Shown here: positions 1 to 7,600 of the stretch, piece by piece
How the letters are laid out: the number at the start of each line of letters is the position of its first letter
Numbering within the stretch: the first letter of the stretch is position 1
Assembly (NCBI GenBank): GCA_021648045.1
Contig: JAKITM010000095.1
Span: 1-9,186 of the forward strand
Source of the DNA: Lysobacterales bacterium
GTDB lineage: Bacteria > Pseudomonadota > Gammaproteobacteria > Xanthomonadales > SZUA-36
Direction: 5' to 3'
Length of the DNA: 9,186 nucleotides
Made by a program: the position numbers and the translations under genes
Notes under the pieces: model-generated
The model's database searches: none
The model's input: only the letters and a program-made list of their open reading frames with translations
Told to the model about the DNA's origin: nothing

Positions 1-47
1 CGACCTGACAGAACAGAAAGACTAGATAACAAGTGATGCCCTAATAG

Positions 48-60
48 CCCGAAAATCGGG
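48..60. terminator. Short perfect hairpin at the window edge, possible terminator
   Basis: CCCGA (48-52) and TCGGG (56-60) form a perfect 5-bp stem with a 3-nt AAA loop. On the plus strand a short T run (ATATTTT) comes only after an intervening AAGGGG, so it is a poor intrinsic terminator. It could end a rightward gene whose tail lies at the window edge, convergent with the channel gene that ends at 227. Nothing in bases 1-100 can be assigned to a gene with confidence. Confidence 0.25.
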
Positions 61-103
61 AAGGGGATATTTTAACCAGAGGCTTGACTTTGTGCTTCAT
101 AGA

Positions 104-127
104 AGGGTGGGCATTTATGCCCACGCG
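104..127 (+). repeat. REP-like palindrome, unit 1
   Basis: The core GTGGGCAT-TT-ATGCCCAC (107-124) is a perfect 8-bp inverted repeat with a 2-nt loop, flanked by AGG on the left and GCG on the right. The whole 24-nt unit matches the reverse complement of the unit at 175-198 in 23 of 24 positions, so the two face each other across 47 nt like a paired REP (BIME-type) element. It lies downstream of the channel gene, where REP elements commonly sit. In other bacteria such elements stabilise mRNA 3' ends or are moved by REP-associated Y1 transposases; no such transposase is in this window. Confidence 0.7.
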
Positions 128-174
128 GTCAGGCTTTAATATCCAGGAAAAATTTCGGTTTGACTGGCCTTTTA

Positions 175-198
175 CGCGTGGGCATAAATGCCCAGCCT
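175..198 (-). repeat. REP-like palindrome, unit 2
   Basis: The core TGGGCAT-AA-ATGCCCA (179-194) is a perfect 7-bp inverted repeat. Read on the minus strand the unit starts with the asymmetric head GTAGGCTGGGCAT and ends in CACGCG, which gives it an orientation opposite to unit 1. The 24-bp arms of units 1 and 2 could pair into one long cruciform or RNA hairpin with a 47-nt loop. This would form in the 3' untranslated part of the channel transcript. Confidence 0.7.
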
Positions 199-215
199 AC
201 CTCGGGGTTGAGAAT

Positions 216-230
216 TCATGCCCACGCTAC
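216..230 (-). repeat. Decayed third REP-like unit overlapping the channel stop codon
   Basis: On the minus strand this reads GTAGCGTGGGCATGA, matching the head of the REP-like units (GTAGGCTGGGCAT), but the second half is lost: AATTC replaces ATGCCC. The TAG inside the head (227-229) is the stop codon of the K+ channel gene. The last three sense bases before the stop are AAG, so the repeat begins at or just before the end of the coding sequence. Confidence 0.5.
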
Positions 231-1942
231 TTGTGTTGGCGCTTTTTGTACCACCAACGCCAAATTGCGCCTCGGGGTAGGTCTACTCCGGCAGCATTGC
301 TCAAAAGGCGATTGGGGTCTGAGAGAGTCCAGAACATATCCCGGCGGGCACGGCTGCGACCGGCAAATAGCAAGCGATCACCTTCTTTGATTTCATGCTC
401 GTCTTCCGGTAGGAAAATACGCTGTCCACCGCGTTCTAGCACCAGGCAAATGCTGGACAAGCTTTGTTCATTATGGAATCGGCTATTGTGACTAAGATTG
501 GTGATTTTTACTTTTATATTGAGTTTGTTACATACCTGTACGCCGGCAGCATCAATTCCGTTGATATCAATCAGCCATAAATTCGGTGCGCGACCTTTTA
601 ATATAGGCTCTAATTTATGCGCCAGTCGTTCCGCCCAATTGTCTTTCTGGTGAATCATATACTCTAGAAATGGCCTCAATAAGGGTGTGGTTACCAGTGC
701 TAGAATCCGGCGTGCAACGATATGACTTCTACGCGCAATTAAATCTATTTCCGCTGTTTCAAAAAGTATACTGTTATCACTTTTTTCCTGCCGGGCTACG
801 AAAAACAAATCCGGCTTGATATCTCTCGCTGTCATTATTATTGAAAGGTTATCTACATCATCACCCGTACCGGCAATAATACCAACGGCATCAGCTACTC
901 CAGCGGCTCTAAGTGTCTCTGCCTGCGTACCCCTGCCATGGACAGAGGATGGGTAGTTCTTGAGCAGGTGTTCGCGGACATCAATAACAGTAATACCAAC
1001 ACCAGCTTGTTGCATCTGCTGGGCAACTTTACTACCAAAACGGCCCAGCCCGCAGATTATCCAGTGGCCATTAGGCAGCGGCTTCTCTTTTCTAAGTTGT
1101 GTTCCGGGTACTGCAATTAACCAGTCCTGCACTAGGTATTTCACCGAGGATTGGATGGCGAGTCCAAGGCGTTCGGCAAAAATTTGATAAGGGTCGATAA
1201 TATAATCGGTATTGAAGGATGCCATATTGGCTGCCACTACTTGGGACTCGCAACGCGCCAGCACGGTAAGCTTAGGGCATAGTAATTTTGTGGTAATTGC
1301 AATCTTTAGATTAGTATGGTCATCGTTAGTTGTTGTAATCACGCCCAGGCAATTATATTTTTTATGCTCCGGATTCAGACCTGCTTGTATTAGTGAGTCT
1401 TTATCACCAGCATCTGCAACCAGCATCGGGAATTTGTTCATGCTTGAATCTAATTCGAGCTTGTGAATGCGATCTTCCCGAAGCTCAATAATAGTGGCAT
1501 GCAAGCCCCGCTGGTTAAGGCCAAGAAGGATTTGTTCGCCGGTATCGCCAACTCCGCAAATAATATAAAAAGGCTCCCCGATCCAGCTTACCCGGCGTCT
1601 AAAGCGTGCGGCTGCTAACTCTGCGCGGAAGCGGACATCTAGAAATAGACCAAGAATAGCTCCAACTGAATATAGCCAAGTTGCAACATTAAGATAAATA
1701 ATACTAAAAACAAATAAGCGCTGGGCGTTGGTGAAGGCGTATGGGATTTCTCCAAAGCCTATAGTGGTTGACATAAAGGCAACAAAATAAGCCGCTTCTA
1801 GAAAATTAAGGTAATAAACATCACCCTCATTATCTATTCCAGGAATAAGCATCATGCCGAACATGGAAAAACCGAATACCAGCAGCAATAAGATTAACGG
1901 CAGGCGCATTTTGCGCATGGTTAACCATAAAATGTCGTTCAT
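227..1942 (-). CDS. Two-helix potassium channel with tandem RCK (TrkA-N) domains
   Basis: The 571-residue product is an inner-membrane K+ channel subunit. It has TM1 (about 14-34), a pore helix with the filter motif TIGFGE (60-65), and TM2 (about 76-101). Two RCK/TrkA-N Rossmann domains follow, with nucleotide-binding glycine motifs GVGDTG (130-135, acidic E153 at the end of the next strand) and GLGRFG (298-303). A TrkA-C-like domain lies at about 450-540. One pore plus two RCK domains in a single chain is the layout of ligand-gated channels such as GsuK; a tetramer is expected. It is not a TrkA uptake subunit, because it carries its own pore. The start ATG is 3 nt after the upstream stop, with no strong Shine-Dalgarno, so translation is probably coupled. 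The filter differs from the usual TVGYGD at three positions. Gating ligand and physiological role are unknown. Confidence 0.88.
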   Translation of the reverse strand: MNDILWLTMRKMRLPLILLLLVFGFSMFGMMLIPGIDNEGDVYYLNFLEAAYFVAFMSTTIGFGEIPYAFTNAQRLFVFSIIYLNVATWLYSVGAILGLFLDVRFRAELAAARFRRRVSWIGEPFYIICGVGDTGEQILLGLNQRGLHATIIELREDRIHKLELDSSMNKFPMLVADAGDKDSLIQAGLNPEHKKYNCLGVITTTNDDHTNLKIAITTKLLCPKLTVLARCESQVVAANMASFNTDYIIDPYQIFAERLGLAIQSSVKYLVQDWLIAVPGTQLRKEKPLPNGHWIICGLGRFGSKVAQQMQQAGVGITVIDVREHLLKNYPSSVHGRGTQAETLRAAGVADAVGIIAGTGDDVDNLSIIMTARDIKPDLFFVARQEKSDNSILFETAEIDLIARRSHIVARRILALVTTPLLRPFLEYMIHQKDNWAERLAHKLEPILKGRAPNLWLIDINGIDAAGVQVCNKLNIKVKITNLSHNSRFHNEQSLSSICLVLERGGQRIFLPEDEHEIKEGDRLLFAGRSRARRDMFWTLSDPNRLLSNAAGVDLPRGAIWRWWYKKRQHK

Positions 1943-1945
1943 TAC

Positions 1946-2347
1946 TTATTTAGTCCGTGATGATTCCCGAGGATCAATTATTGTGTCTGCTACCAATAGG
2001 GTTACTGACACAAGATTGGCTAGTAAGGCACCCCCGGACAGGGAAACAATAACGGCCATGGTATCGCCGGTCATGATTTGGTTATTAGCAAAGACCACAA
2101 CAGCCCAGACAGTGGCGGCAATGATTAACTGTACATCTGCAACCAGGCTGGTTGCCAATAGCACAGCGCCCATATGAGAGCGGTCACCGAATTTGAGTAT
2201 GGTGGCAATTAGATTGATGATAATTGCAGCGATCAATTCAATTGAATGATGGTGTGCGGGGTTATCAATTTCGCCGGTAAAAAAAGCGAAGTTTAAGGTC
2301 AATGCTAAAACAATAAAAAATGCAAAAAAGACTTTTTCCAGATTCAT
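1946..2347 (-). CDS. DUF6394-type small membrane protein paired with the K+ channel
   Basis: This 133-residue, very hydrophobic protein has about four membrane helices (roughly 5-23, 36-52, 58-86 and 97-124). A short acidic and histidine-rich loop follows helix 1 (E26, D28, H32-H34), and charged residues (K52, D55, R56, H58) lie between helices 2 and 3. I recognise it from memory as the DUF6394 type; no reaction or structure is known to me for this family. It has no signal peptide cleavage site and no catalytic motif. The start ATG has a well-placed GAGGGA ribosome binding site. Its stop lies 3 nt before the start of the channel gene, so the two are almost certainly co-transcribed and probably translated together. 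That placement suggests an accessory or regulatory subunit of the channel; this is inference from gene order only. Confidence 0.8.
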   Translation of the reverse strand: MNLEKVFFAFFIVLALTLNFAFFTGEIDNPAHHHSIELIAAIIINLIATILKFGDRSHMGAVLLATSLVADVQLIIAATVWAVVVFANNQIMTGDTMAVIVSLSGGALLANLVSVTLLVADTIIDPRESSRTK

Positions 2348-2353
2348 TCTGTG

Positions 2354-2360
2354 TTCCCTC
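2354..2360 (-). promoter_or_regulatory. Ribosome binding site for the DUF6394-type gene
   Basis: On the minus strand GAGGGAA lies 6 nt ahead of the ATG at 2345-2347. It is the clearest Shine-Dalgarno sequence among the gene starts in the window. The other starts follow an upstream stop or overlap it and have weak sites. This marks the gene as the first of a new transcription unit. Confidence 0.65.
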
Positions 2361-2368
2361 GATCATTC

Positions 2369-2390
2369 CCTATATGGGGTTCTATATAGG
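2369..2390. promoter_or_regulatory. Operator-like inverted repeat ahead of the channel operon
   Basis: CCTATAT (2369-2375) and ATATAGG (2384-2390) form a perfect 7-bp inverted repeat with an 8-nt spacer, ending 22 nt ahead of the DUF6394-type start codon. On the minus strand the arm contains TATATAG, which could serve as a -10 element, but I see no good -35 at the right distance. The position fits an operator overlapping a promoter or 5' leader of the two-gene channel operon. The spacer is not symmetric. A regulator cannot be named. Confidence 0.35.
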
Positions 2391-2397
2391 TTAAAGC

Positions 2398-2423
2398 TTT
2401 ATGCGACTTGATACCAGCATAAA
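2398..2423. repeat. Inverted repeat TTTATGC/GCATAAA in the intergenic gap
   Basis: TTTATGC (2398-2404) and GCATAAA (2417-2423) are perfect 7-bp inverted arms separated by 12 nt. The repeat lies between the SGNH hydrolase end and the operator-like repeat. Together with the GC-rich inverted repeat at 2460-2487 it gives the gap a structured, repeat-like look. It has no T run and is not a terminator. It may be one end of a dispersed intergenic element. Confidence 0.4.
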
Positions 2424-2459
2424 TTGGATTTGAAAAGATTTGTCTTCCCGGACTTGGTC

Positions 2460-2487
2460 GCTCGCACCTCCTCGTGCTCTCGCGAGC
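2460..2487. repeat. GC-rich inverted repeat after the SGNH hydrolase gene
   Basis: GCTCGC (2460-2465) pairs with GCGAGC (2482-2487) over a 16-nt loop. An alternative 4-bp hairpin, GCTC/GAGC, is nested at 2476-2487. It lies 14 nt after the stop codon of the SGNH hydrolase gene, where the end of the mfd transcript would be expected. On the minus strand no U tract follows the stem, so it does not qualify as an intrinsic terminator; Rho-dependent ending or read-through into the channel operon are both possible. Confidence 0.35.
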
Positions 2488-2501
2488 TTTGTGCTTCCTG
2501 A

Positions 2502-3347
2502 CTATTCAGCTAAAAACCCCTGCGCTAGCTCAGCGACAATTACTGCGGCATTTTCATTAAGATGAATACAGTCAGTCAATAACTGCAAGTGATGGTCTGC
2601 TGAAATTTCATTCCAACTATCGTTAAATAAATAGTGCTTGGCGATAGACTTTTCCATTAACTTTTCGGTAAATGGACAAGCTTTGTCAGCACCACCTTGT
2701 TCGTTTATGGTTTGCCACATGCGTTCATTTAACGGTAAATAGGTTATATCGCGTTCGATCGCAATGTCTTTGATAAAACGATTGTATTGACTCACTGTGT
2801 TGTTCATCGGCGAGTTTGTTTTTTCACCCAAGGGTGGTAATGAAAAAATGGCGATTTTAGCTGAGGTTTGCGCTTGTAATTTTTCAATGATCTTAGCCAA
2901 ATTATCTTGATAAAAAGCAAAGTCAGGTGTTTGTGGCAACTGCCACTGGTCTATATAGCGTTGCGCCACTTTTTCAGAACGGGTTGCCAACACATCATTC
3001 GTCCCGATTAAAATGATTACACCACTCGGCTTACAGGCAACAACAGTGTCGAGGGCTTGTAAGGCGTTATACGCTAAACGACTGTTAATACCGGCATTGA
3101 TAAAAGAAAACTGTTGGTTTTTATCGTTTTTGGACAGTATTTTCAAATAACTAGCACTGACAGTGGCATGGGTGATGGAATCACCAAGAGCAACGACTAT
3201 GTTTGTATTATTCTTATCTAACATTTGGCAATGTGTTGGCGAATTACCAGGCACGGCCATCGTTTTACTTATTAGATATTGGAAAACGCCGTAAGCTCCA
3301 GCAATAAGCAGAAAAATTACCGATGCAATAATAACTATATATTTCAA
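2502..3347 (-). CDS. Membrane-anchored SGNH/GDSL hydrolase
   Basis: The 281-residue product starts with an uncleaved-looking membrane anchor (about 3-26) and then has an SGNH-fold esterase domain, probably facing the periplasm. Block I is ALGDSIT with nucleophile S57. Block II is NAGINS (G86), block III is IGTND (N117), and the last block is DCIHLN with D259 and H262, so the catalytic set is complete. The family hydrolyses esters, including lipids, thioesters and acetylated sugars; the substrate here cannot be read from sequence. The start is TTG, overlapping the thioesterase stop by 4 nt (TTGA). I prefer it because it gives a clean anchor and because the overlap suggests coupled translation. 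The gene looks AT-richer than mfd: three 60-base lines counted by hand had 20-25 G+C, against 26 and 36 in two mfd lines. It is the last gene of the mfd block. Confidence 0.85.
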   Translation of the reverse strand: MKYIVIIASVIFLLIAGAYGVFQYLISKTMAVPGNSPTHCQMLDKNNTNIVVALGDSITHATVSASYLKILSKNDKNQQFSFINAGINSRLAYNALQALDTVVACKPSGVIILIGTNDVLATRSEKVAQRYIDQWQLPQTPDFAFYQDNLAKIIEKLQAQTSAKIAIFSLPPLGEKTNSPMNNTVSQYNRFIKDIAIERDITYLPLNERMWQTINEQGGADKACPFTEKLMEKSIAKHYLFNDSWNEISADHHLQLLTDCIHLNENAAVIVAELAQGFLAE

Positions 3348-3772
3348 AGTGATCTTTTTTGTAAAATTGCCATTGTTAAACGGGTAATGGCTACTAGCTT
3401 GCCGGCTTCATCTTCAGCGCGGATTTCCCACACCTGTGTGGAGCGCCCTAGATGGAAGGGAATGGCTGTGGCGATTACTCTTCCAGTGCGTATGGAGCTG
3501 ATGTGATTGGTGTTGATTTCTAGGCCGACACAGTACTGCGTGCTATCAACACACAGGTTAGCAGCACTGCTGCCGACTGTTTCTGCCAGCGCCACTGTGG
3601 CACCACCATGGAGGATTCCCATAGGCTGGTGGGTGCGATGGTCGACTGGCATGCGCGCGCTTAGGCTATTATCAGAAAACGCTACGAATTGAATGTCGAG
3701 GCTTGCAAGCAGGGTGTTGGGGCTCATCTTATTCAGATGCTCGAGGGTAAATTGTTGTTTCCAGATGCTCAT
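3344..3772 (-). CDS. YdiI-like hotdog-fold acyl-CoA thioesterase
   Basis: This is a 142-residue cytosolic thioesterase of the PaaI/YdiI hotdog family, which hydrolyses acyl-CoA or aryl-CoA thioesters. The N-terminus MSIWKQQFTLEHLN parallels E. coli YdiI (MIWKRHLTLDELN). The core PVDHRTHQPMGILHGG is followed by ALAETVGS, where H55 and E64 correspond to the HGG histidine and catalytic glutamate of YdiI. The C-terminal HLGRSTQVWEI also matches. An ATG 16 codons upstream (3820) would give 158 residues but would overlap csiV by 44 nt and add residues that YdiI lacks. I therefore chose the ATG at 3770-3772, which sits 4 nt after the csiV stop. YdiI acts on 1,4-dihydroxy-2-naphthoyl-CoA in menaquinone synthesis, but the family is broad and no menaquinone gene is nearby, so the substrate is open. 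Confidence 0.88.
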   Translation of the reverse strand: MSIWKQQFTLEHLNKMSPNTLLASLDIQFVAFSDNSLSARMPVDHRTHQPMGILHGGATVALAETVGSSAANLCVDSTQYCVGLEINTNHISSIRTGRVIATAIPFHLGRSTQVWEIRAEDEAGKLVAITRLTMAILQKRSL

Positions 3773-3776
3773 TGTT

Positions 3777-4682
3777 TTAGTTGCCATCGTTAGTGGTAAT
3801 ATCCGTAGCGTTTGCCGCATTTATCGGGCTGATGGCTTCAAGGTAAACCAGCACCCCAAATTGCTCGGTATCAAATAATTCTGGTTTTAGGGGTACAATC
3901 TGACGGGTTTTCTTGAGACTGTAGATTTTGTAAGCAGGGGCTTGCGCTGTAGTTTCTTCAACTGCTTCAGGCTCCATAGAAACCTGTTGGTCTATAGTGT
4001 TATTGAAATCACCAGCATTCCACTCGCGATATTCAAAATCAATGTTAATATGTAAAAAGCGTCCCTGACCAAATGAAGCTTTACCATCTAACTTGTAAGT
4101 TGGTTCTATTTCGATGAGCTCGGTGAGACTGTTGGCCGGCGTTATATCGACCGGTATTGTTTCGGGTTCGTGCCCGAACGGTTCAGGAAGGATGGTTTCT
4201 CCGTGTATGCGGATAGCAGCACCTTTAACGCCCCCGGGTGCATGCCGAGCAACGGTGTCGGCGCGGAGCTCATTCCATTGGGTGTACATTAACGGGCGGA
4301 AGTTGCGACTGCCACGGAGTCGTTTCCAGGCGTTCTCCATTACTTCCGATTGCGGGATTTCCACTTCCTCAGGGCTTTTATCCGTCTGATCTAGTGTATT
4401 GACTTCTAGCTCTGCCTCAACTTCAACAAGGAGCTCATCCAATATGATGGGGTCTGTGTAATCGGAAATGGTTTGGCTGAGCCTTCCGTTGCCATTGCTG
4501 TCGATCACTTTATACAGTACTAGTTCGATGCGGAAAAAGTCGGCCGCGACTTCTTCGGGTTCTGAGAGCAGCGGGTTTTCTGATTGGGCAATACTCGCGC
4601 TGGAAAATAAAACGGCAAGCACACACAGTAGTTGTAGTGCATGTCCTGAGAAAAACCATTTGTTAGGTTTGTAGGTATACAT
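3777..4682 (-). CDS. csiV: CsiV-family periplasmic peptidoglycan-binding protein
   Basis: The 301-residue product carries a typical signal peptide: a positive start, hydrophobic stretch about 15-29, and a likely signal peptidase I site after SIA (A32). Its mature start, FFRIELVLYKV (49-59), fits the CsiV opening strand. The middle motif is YKLDGKASFGQGRFLHINIDF. The C-terminal block KKTRQIVPLKPELFDTEQFG, followed by VLVYLEAI, matches the family's ending. In Vibrio cholerae CsiV binds peptidoglycan and is needed for cell-wall synthesis by PBP1A; that role is known there and only inferred here. The gene starts 4 nt after the mfd stop, and a csiV-type gene next to mfd is, as I recall it, a recurrent gammaproteobacterial arrangement. 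The region between the two conserved ends is acidic (many E and D at 41-105) and divergent. It has no catalytic motif. Confidence 0.78.
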   Translation of the reverse strand: MYTYKPNKWFFSGHALQLLCVLAVLFSSASIAQSENPLLSEPEEVAADFFRIELVLYKVIDSNGNGRLSQTISDYTDPIILDELLVEVEAELEVNTLDQTDKSPEEVEIPQSEVMENAWKRLRGSRNFRPLMYTQWNELRADTVARHAPGGVKGAAIRIHGETILPEPFGHEPETIPVDITPANSLTELIEIEPTYKLDGKASFGQGRFLHINIDFEYREWNAGDFNNTIDQQVSMEPEAVEETTAQAPAYKIYSLKKTRQIVPLKPELFDTEQFGVLVYLEAISPINAANATDITTNDGN

Positions 4683-4686
4683 AGGT

Positions 4687-7600
4687 TTATTGACTACTCA
4701 TTAGTTTGGAAAATAATTTATGTAAAAAATCAAATCGTTGTAATGCTTGCGGTAAGTCTGCAGTAATCCGTAGTTTTTCTGGGCCATCCAGTCTATAAGT
4801 GGAGGGGTTCAGCTGAATTAAACGAATTAACTGTATCGGTTCAATGTTAGGTTCAGCTAGGAATTCTATCACCCCACCGTTTTCTCCGAGACTAATTTTC
4901 CGAATTCCCAGTTGTTGCGCCTGTAATCTAAGGCGAGCAATTTCAAACAAGTTCTTCAGTGCATCTGGTAATAGCCCGAACCGGTCGATCATTTCCACTT
5001 GTAACTCGCGCAATGCAGCTTTATCGGCTGCTACTGCAATGCGTTTATACAGCGACAGACGGGTATGTACATCCGGCAGGTAATCATCGGGTATTAGTGC
5101 CGGGGTATTGAGTTCAACTTCGCTGGTGAGTGCAAAGGGATCTTCAATATCCGGTTCACGGCCGGATTTTAGTGCGGCAATAGCCCGGTTGAGTAAATCC
5201 ATATACAGACTGAAACCAACGGCGGTAATTTGTCCTGACTGGTCTTCGCCCAATAGCTCGCCGGCACCACGGATTTCCAGATCGTGGGTGGCCAGGGTGA
5301 AACCTGCACCAAGCTCTTCCAGGGAGGCAATTGCTTCCAGGCGTTTACGCGCATCGCGGGTCATTGCGCGCTTATCCGGGACAATCATATAAGCATAGGC
5401 GCGATGATGTGAACGGCCGACACGACCGCGCAACTGATGCAGTTGAGATAGGCCAAAGCGGTCGGCACGATTAATAATTATGGTATTGGCAGAGGGCACA
5501 TCAATCCCGGATTCGATAATGGTAGTTGCCACCAGAATATTAAATCGCTGGCGATAAAAATCCCGCATTACCGATTCAAGCTCGCCTTTTTTCATTTGTC
5601 CGTGAGCAATACGCAACCGCGCCTCCGGTACCAGTTCTTCCAGTTCGCGAGCAATTTTTTCAATACTACGGACTTCGTTATGCAAGACATACACCTGTCC
5701 ACCGCGTTGAATTTCCCGCTGCAGGGCTTCGCGGATAGTGGCATCGTCCCATTTGCAGATAAAGGTTTTAACCGCCAGGCGTCGGGCGGGTGGGGTAGCG
5801 ATTATTGAGAGTTCGCGAATGCCTGCCATTGCCATATTCAAGGTGCGTGGAATTGGCGTGGCGGTTAGGGTAAGGATATCAACTTCAGCACGCAGGGCCT
5901 TCATGCGTTCTTTTTGTTTTACCCCGAAGCGTTGTTCTTCATCAATGATAACCAGACCAAGATCCGCAAAGCGGATATCTGGTTGAACCAGTTTATGGGT
6001 GCCGATGACGATATCGACATTACCATTTTGCAGATCCTTGAGAGTTTTTCGAGTATGTGCGCCGCTGCCAAAACGGGATAGTATTTCGATTCGTACCGGC
6101 CAATCGGCAAAGCGATCGCTGAAGGTTTCAAAGTGTTGTTGCGCTAGCAGGGTGGTTGGTGCCAGTAAGGCAACTTGATGGCCGCTCATGGCTACTGCAA
6201 ACGCTGCCCTCAGGGCGACTTCGGTTTTACCGAATCCTACATCGCCACAAACCACCCGGTCCATGGGTTTTTCACTGCTTAAATCTGCCAGTACGGTATC
6301 GATGGCTTGCTGCTGGTCGGTGGTTTCTTCGTATTCAAAAGTGGCAGCAAAGTCGGCGTATTGTTTTCTATCTATATCCAGCGCTATACCTTTCCGACTG
6401 TGCCGACGAGCGTTTAGGTCTAGCAGTTCAGCGGCCACATCCCGGGCGCGTTTGGCGGCCTTCCGGCGGGCCTTAGTCCATTGCTCGCTACCAAGTTTGT
6501 GTAGCGGTGCATGATCATCATCGGCACCGGTATAGCGGGAGATTAAATGCAGGGAGGATACTGGCACATAGAGTTTATCGCCACCGGCATATTCAAGGGT
6601 TAGAAACTCATGTTTTTGCTCGTTAAGCTCCAGTGCTTGTAAGCCCTTGTAACGACCAACGCCATGGTCGGCATGCACAACAGGGGCATCAATATTCAAC
6701 TCCGCCAGATCGCGAATTATAGATTCAGGGTCTTGTCCTACGCGTTCTGATTGTGCTTGCTGGCGAACCCGGCCTTCGAACAACTGGGTCTCTGTGAGTA
6801 CGGTCATGCCATCGGCACAAAAGCCGGTTTCCAGTGGTAATACGGTTAATCCGGGTTCATCGGCGTTAACAAAAGACTGCCAGTTTTTAAGTGTTTTAAT
6901 CGGTAATTTAAACGCCCGTAGGGTATCGCTAAGAACCTCACGACGACCGGCGGAGTCGGCAGCGATTAAGGTCTGCGGATGTTGTTTTAACCAGCCCTGT
7001 AACTGCCGTGCAGGTTCACCGGCTTTCTCATGGAAAAACAACTCCGGTGGTGGGCCACAATCAAATTGCACTAATTGCCCATCAGTACGGCTATCGGAAA
7101 TTATAATATTGCCGGACTGTTGTAATTTGTCGTTGATAGTTTCCCAACTGGCATAGATATTTTCCGGTGGCAGGATAGGGCGTTGGGTATCATGGCGGCG
7201 CTGTTCGTAGCGGTCGGCCAATTGTAAATGGAAGGCATTGGCGGCAGCCGCTACTTCGCCTATTTGAACTACAGTAATGGCTTGTTTCAGGTAGTCCAAC
7301 AGGTTGCTGGTTTCCTCGAAAAACAATGGCAGGTAATATTCCAGCCCCTGTGGATGCAGACCTTGACGAACATCCTGATATAGCGGGCATTTACCGGTAT
7401 CAATATCAAAACGCAGACGAAACTCGCGCCGGAAGCGAGTTAATGCCTCGCTGTCGGTTGGGTATTCCCGTGCGGGCAGTAGACGAATAGAATCGGCTTG
7501 TTCAATTGAGCGCTGTGATTCCGGGTCATAGCTGCGAATGGTTTCAATTTCATCATCAAACAATTCAATTCGCTGGGGCAGCAAAGTACCTGTGGGGAAC

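Noticed and set aside
1..36. Possible 3' tail of a rightward gene: frame 1 is open from the window edge to TGA at 34-36, and frame 2 to TAG at 23-25.
   Set aside because: Eleven and seven codons are too few to support a coding call, two frames compete, and random sequence often gives this. The hairpin at 48-60 fits such a gene end but does not prove it.
88..98. An 11-mer, CTTTGTGCTTC, shared between 88-98 and 2487-2497, both near intergenic inverted repeats.
   Set aside because: Several shared 11-mers are expected by chance in a 9-kb window, and the flanks do not extend the match.
724..760. Check for a frameshift or truncation in the channel gene, given its length and two Rossmann repeats.
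   Set aside because: Both RCK domains and the C-terminal domain read through in one frame with intact motifs; tandem RCK is a normal design.
2460..2501. Intrinsic terminator for the mfd transcription unit.
   Set aside because: The stems are short or have a long loop, and no U tract follows on the minus strand.
3773..3820. Longer 158-residue version of the thioesterase starting inside csiV (ATG at 3818-3820, another at 3785-3787).
   Set aside because: No Shine-Dalgarno precedes either ATG, the extra residues are not found in YdiI, and the start at 3770-3772 aligns with the YdiI N-terminus and gives a normal operon junction.
5932..5943. Mfd motif II is DEEQ instead of the DEEH of E. coli.
   Set aside because: Both forms keep the catalytic DE pair and I believe DEEQ occurs in other Mfd proteins, so it is unlikely to signal altered function.
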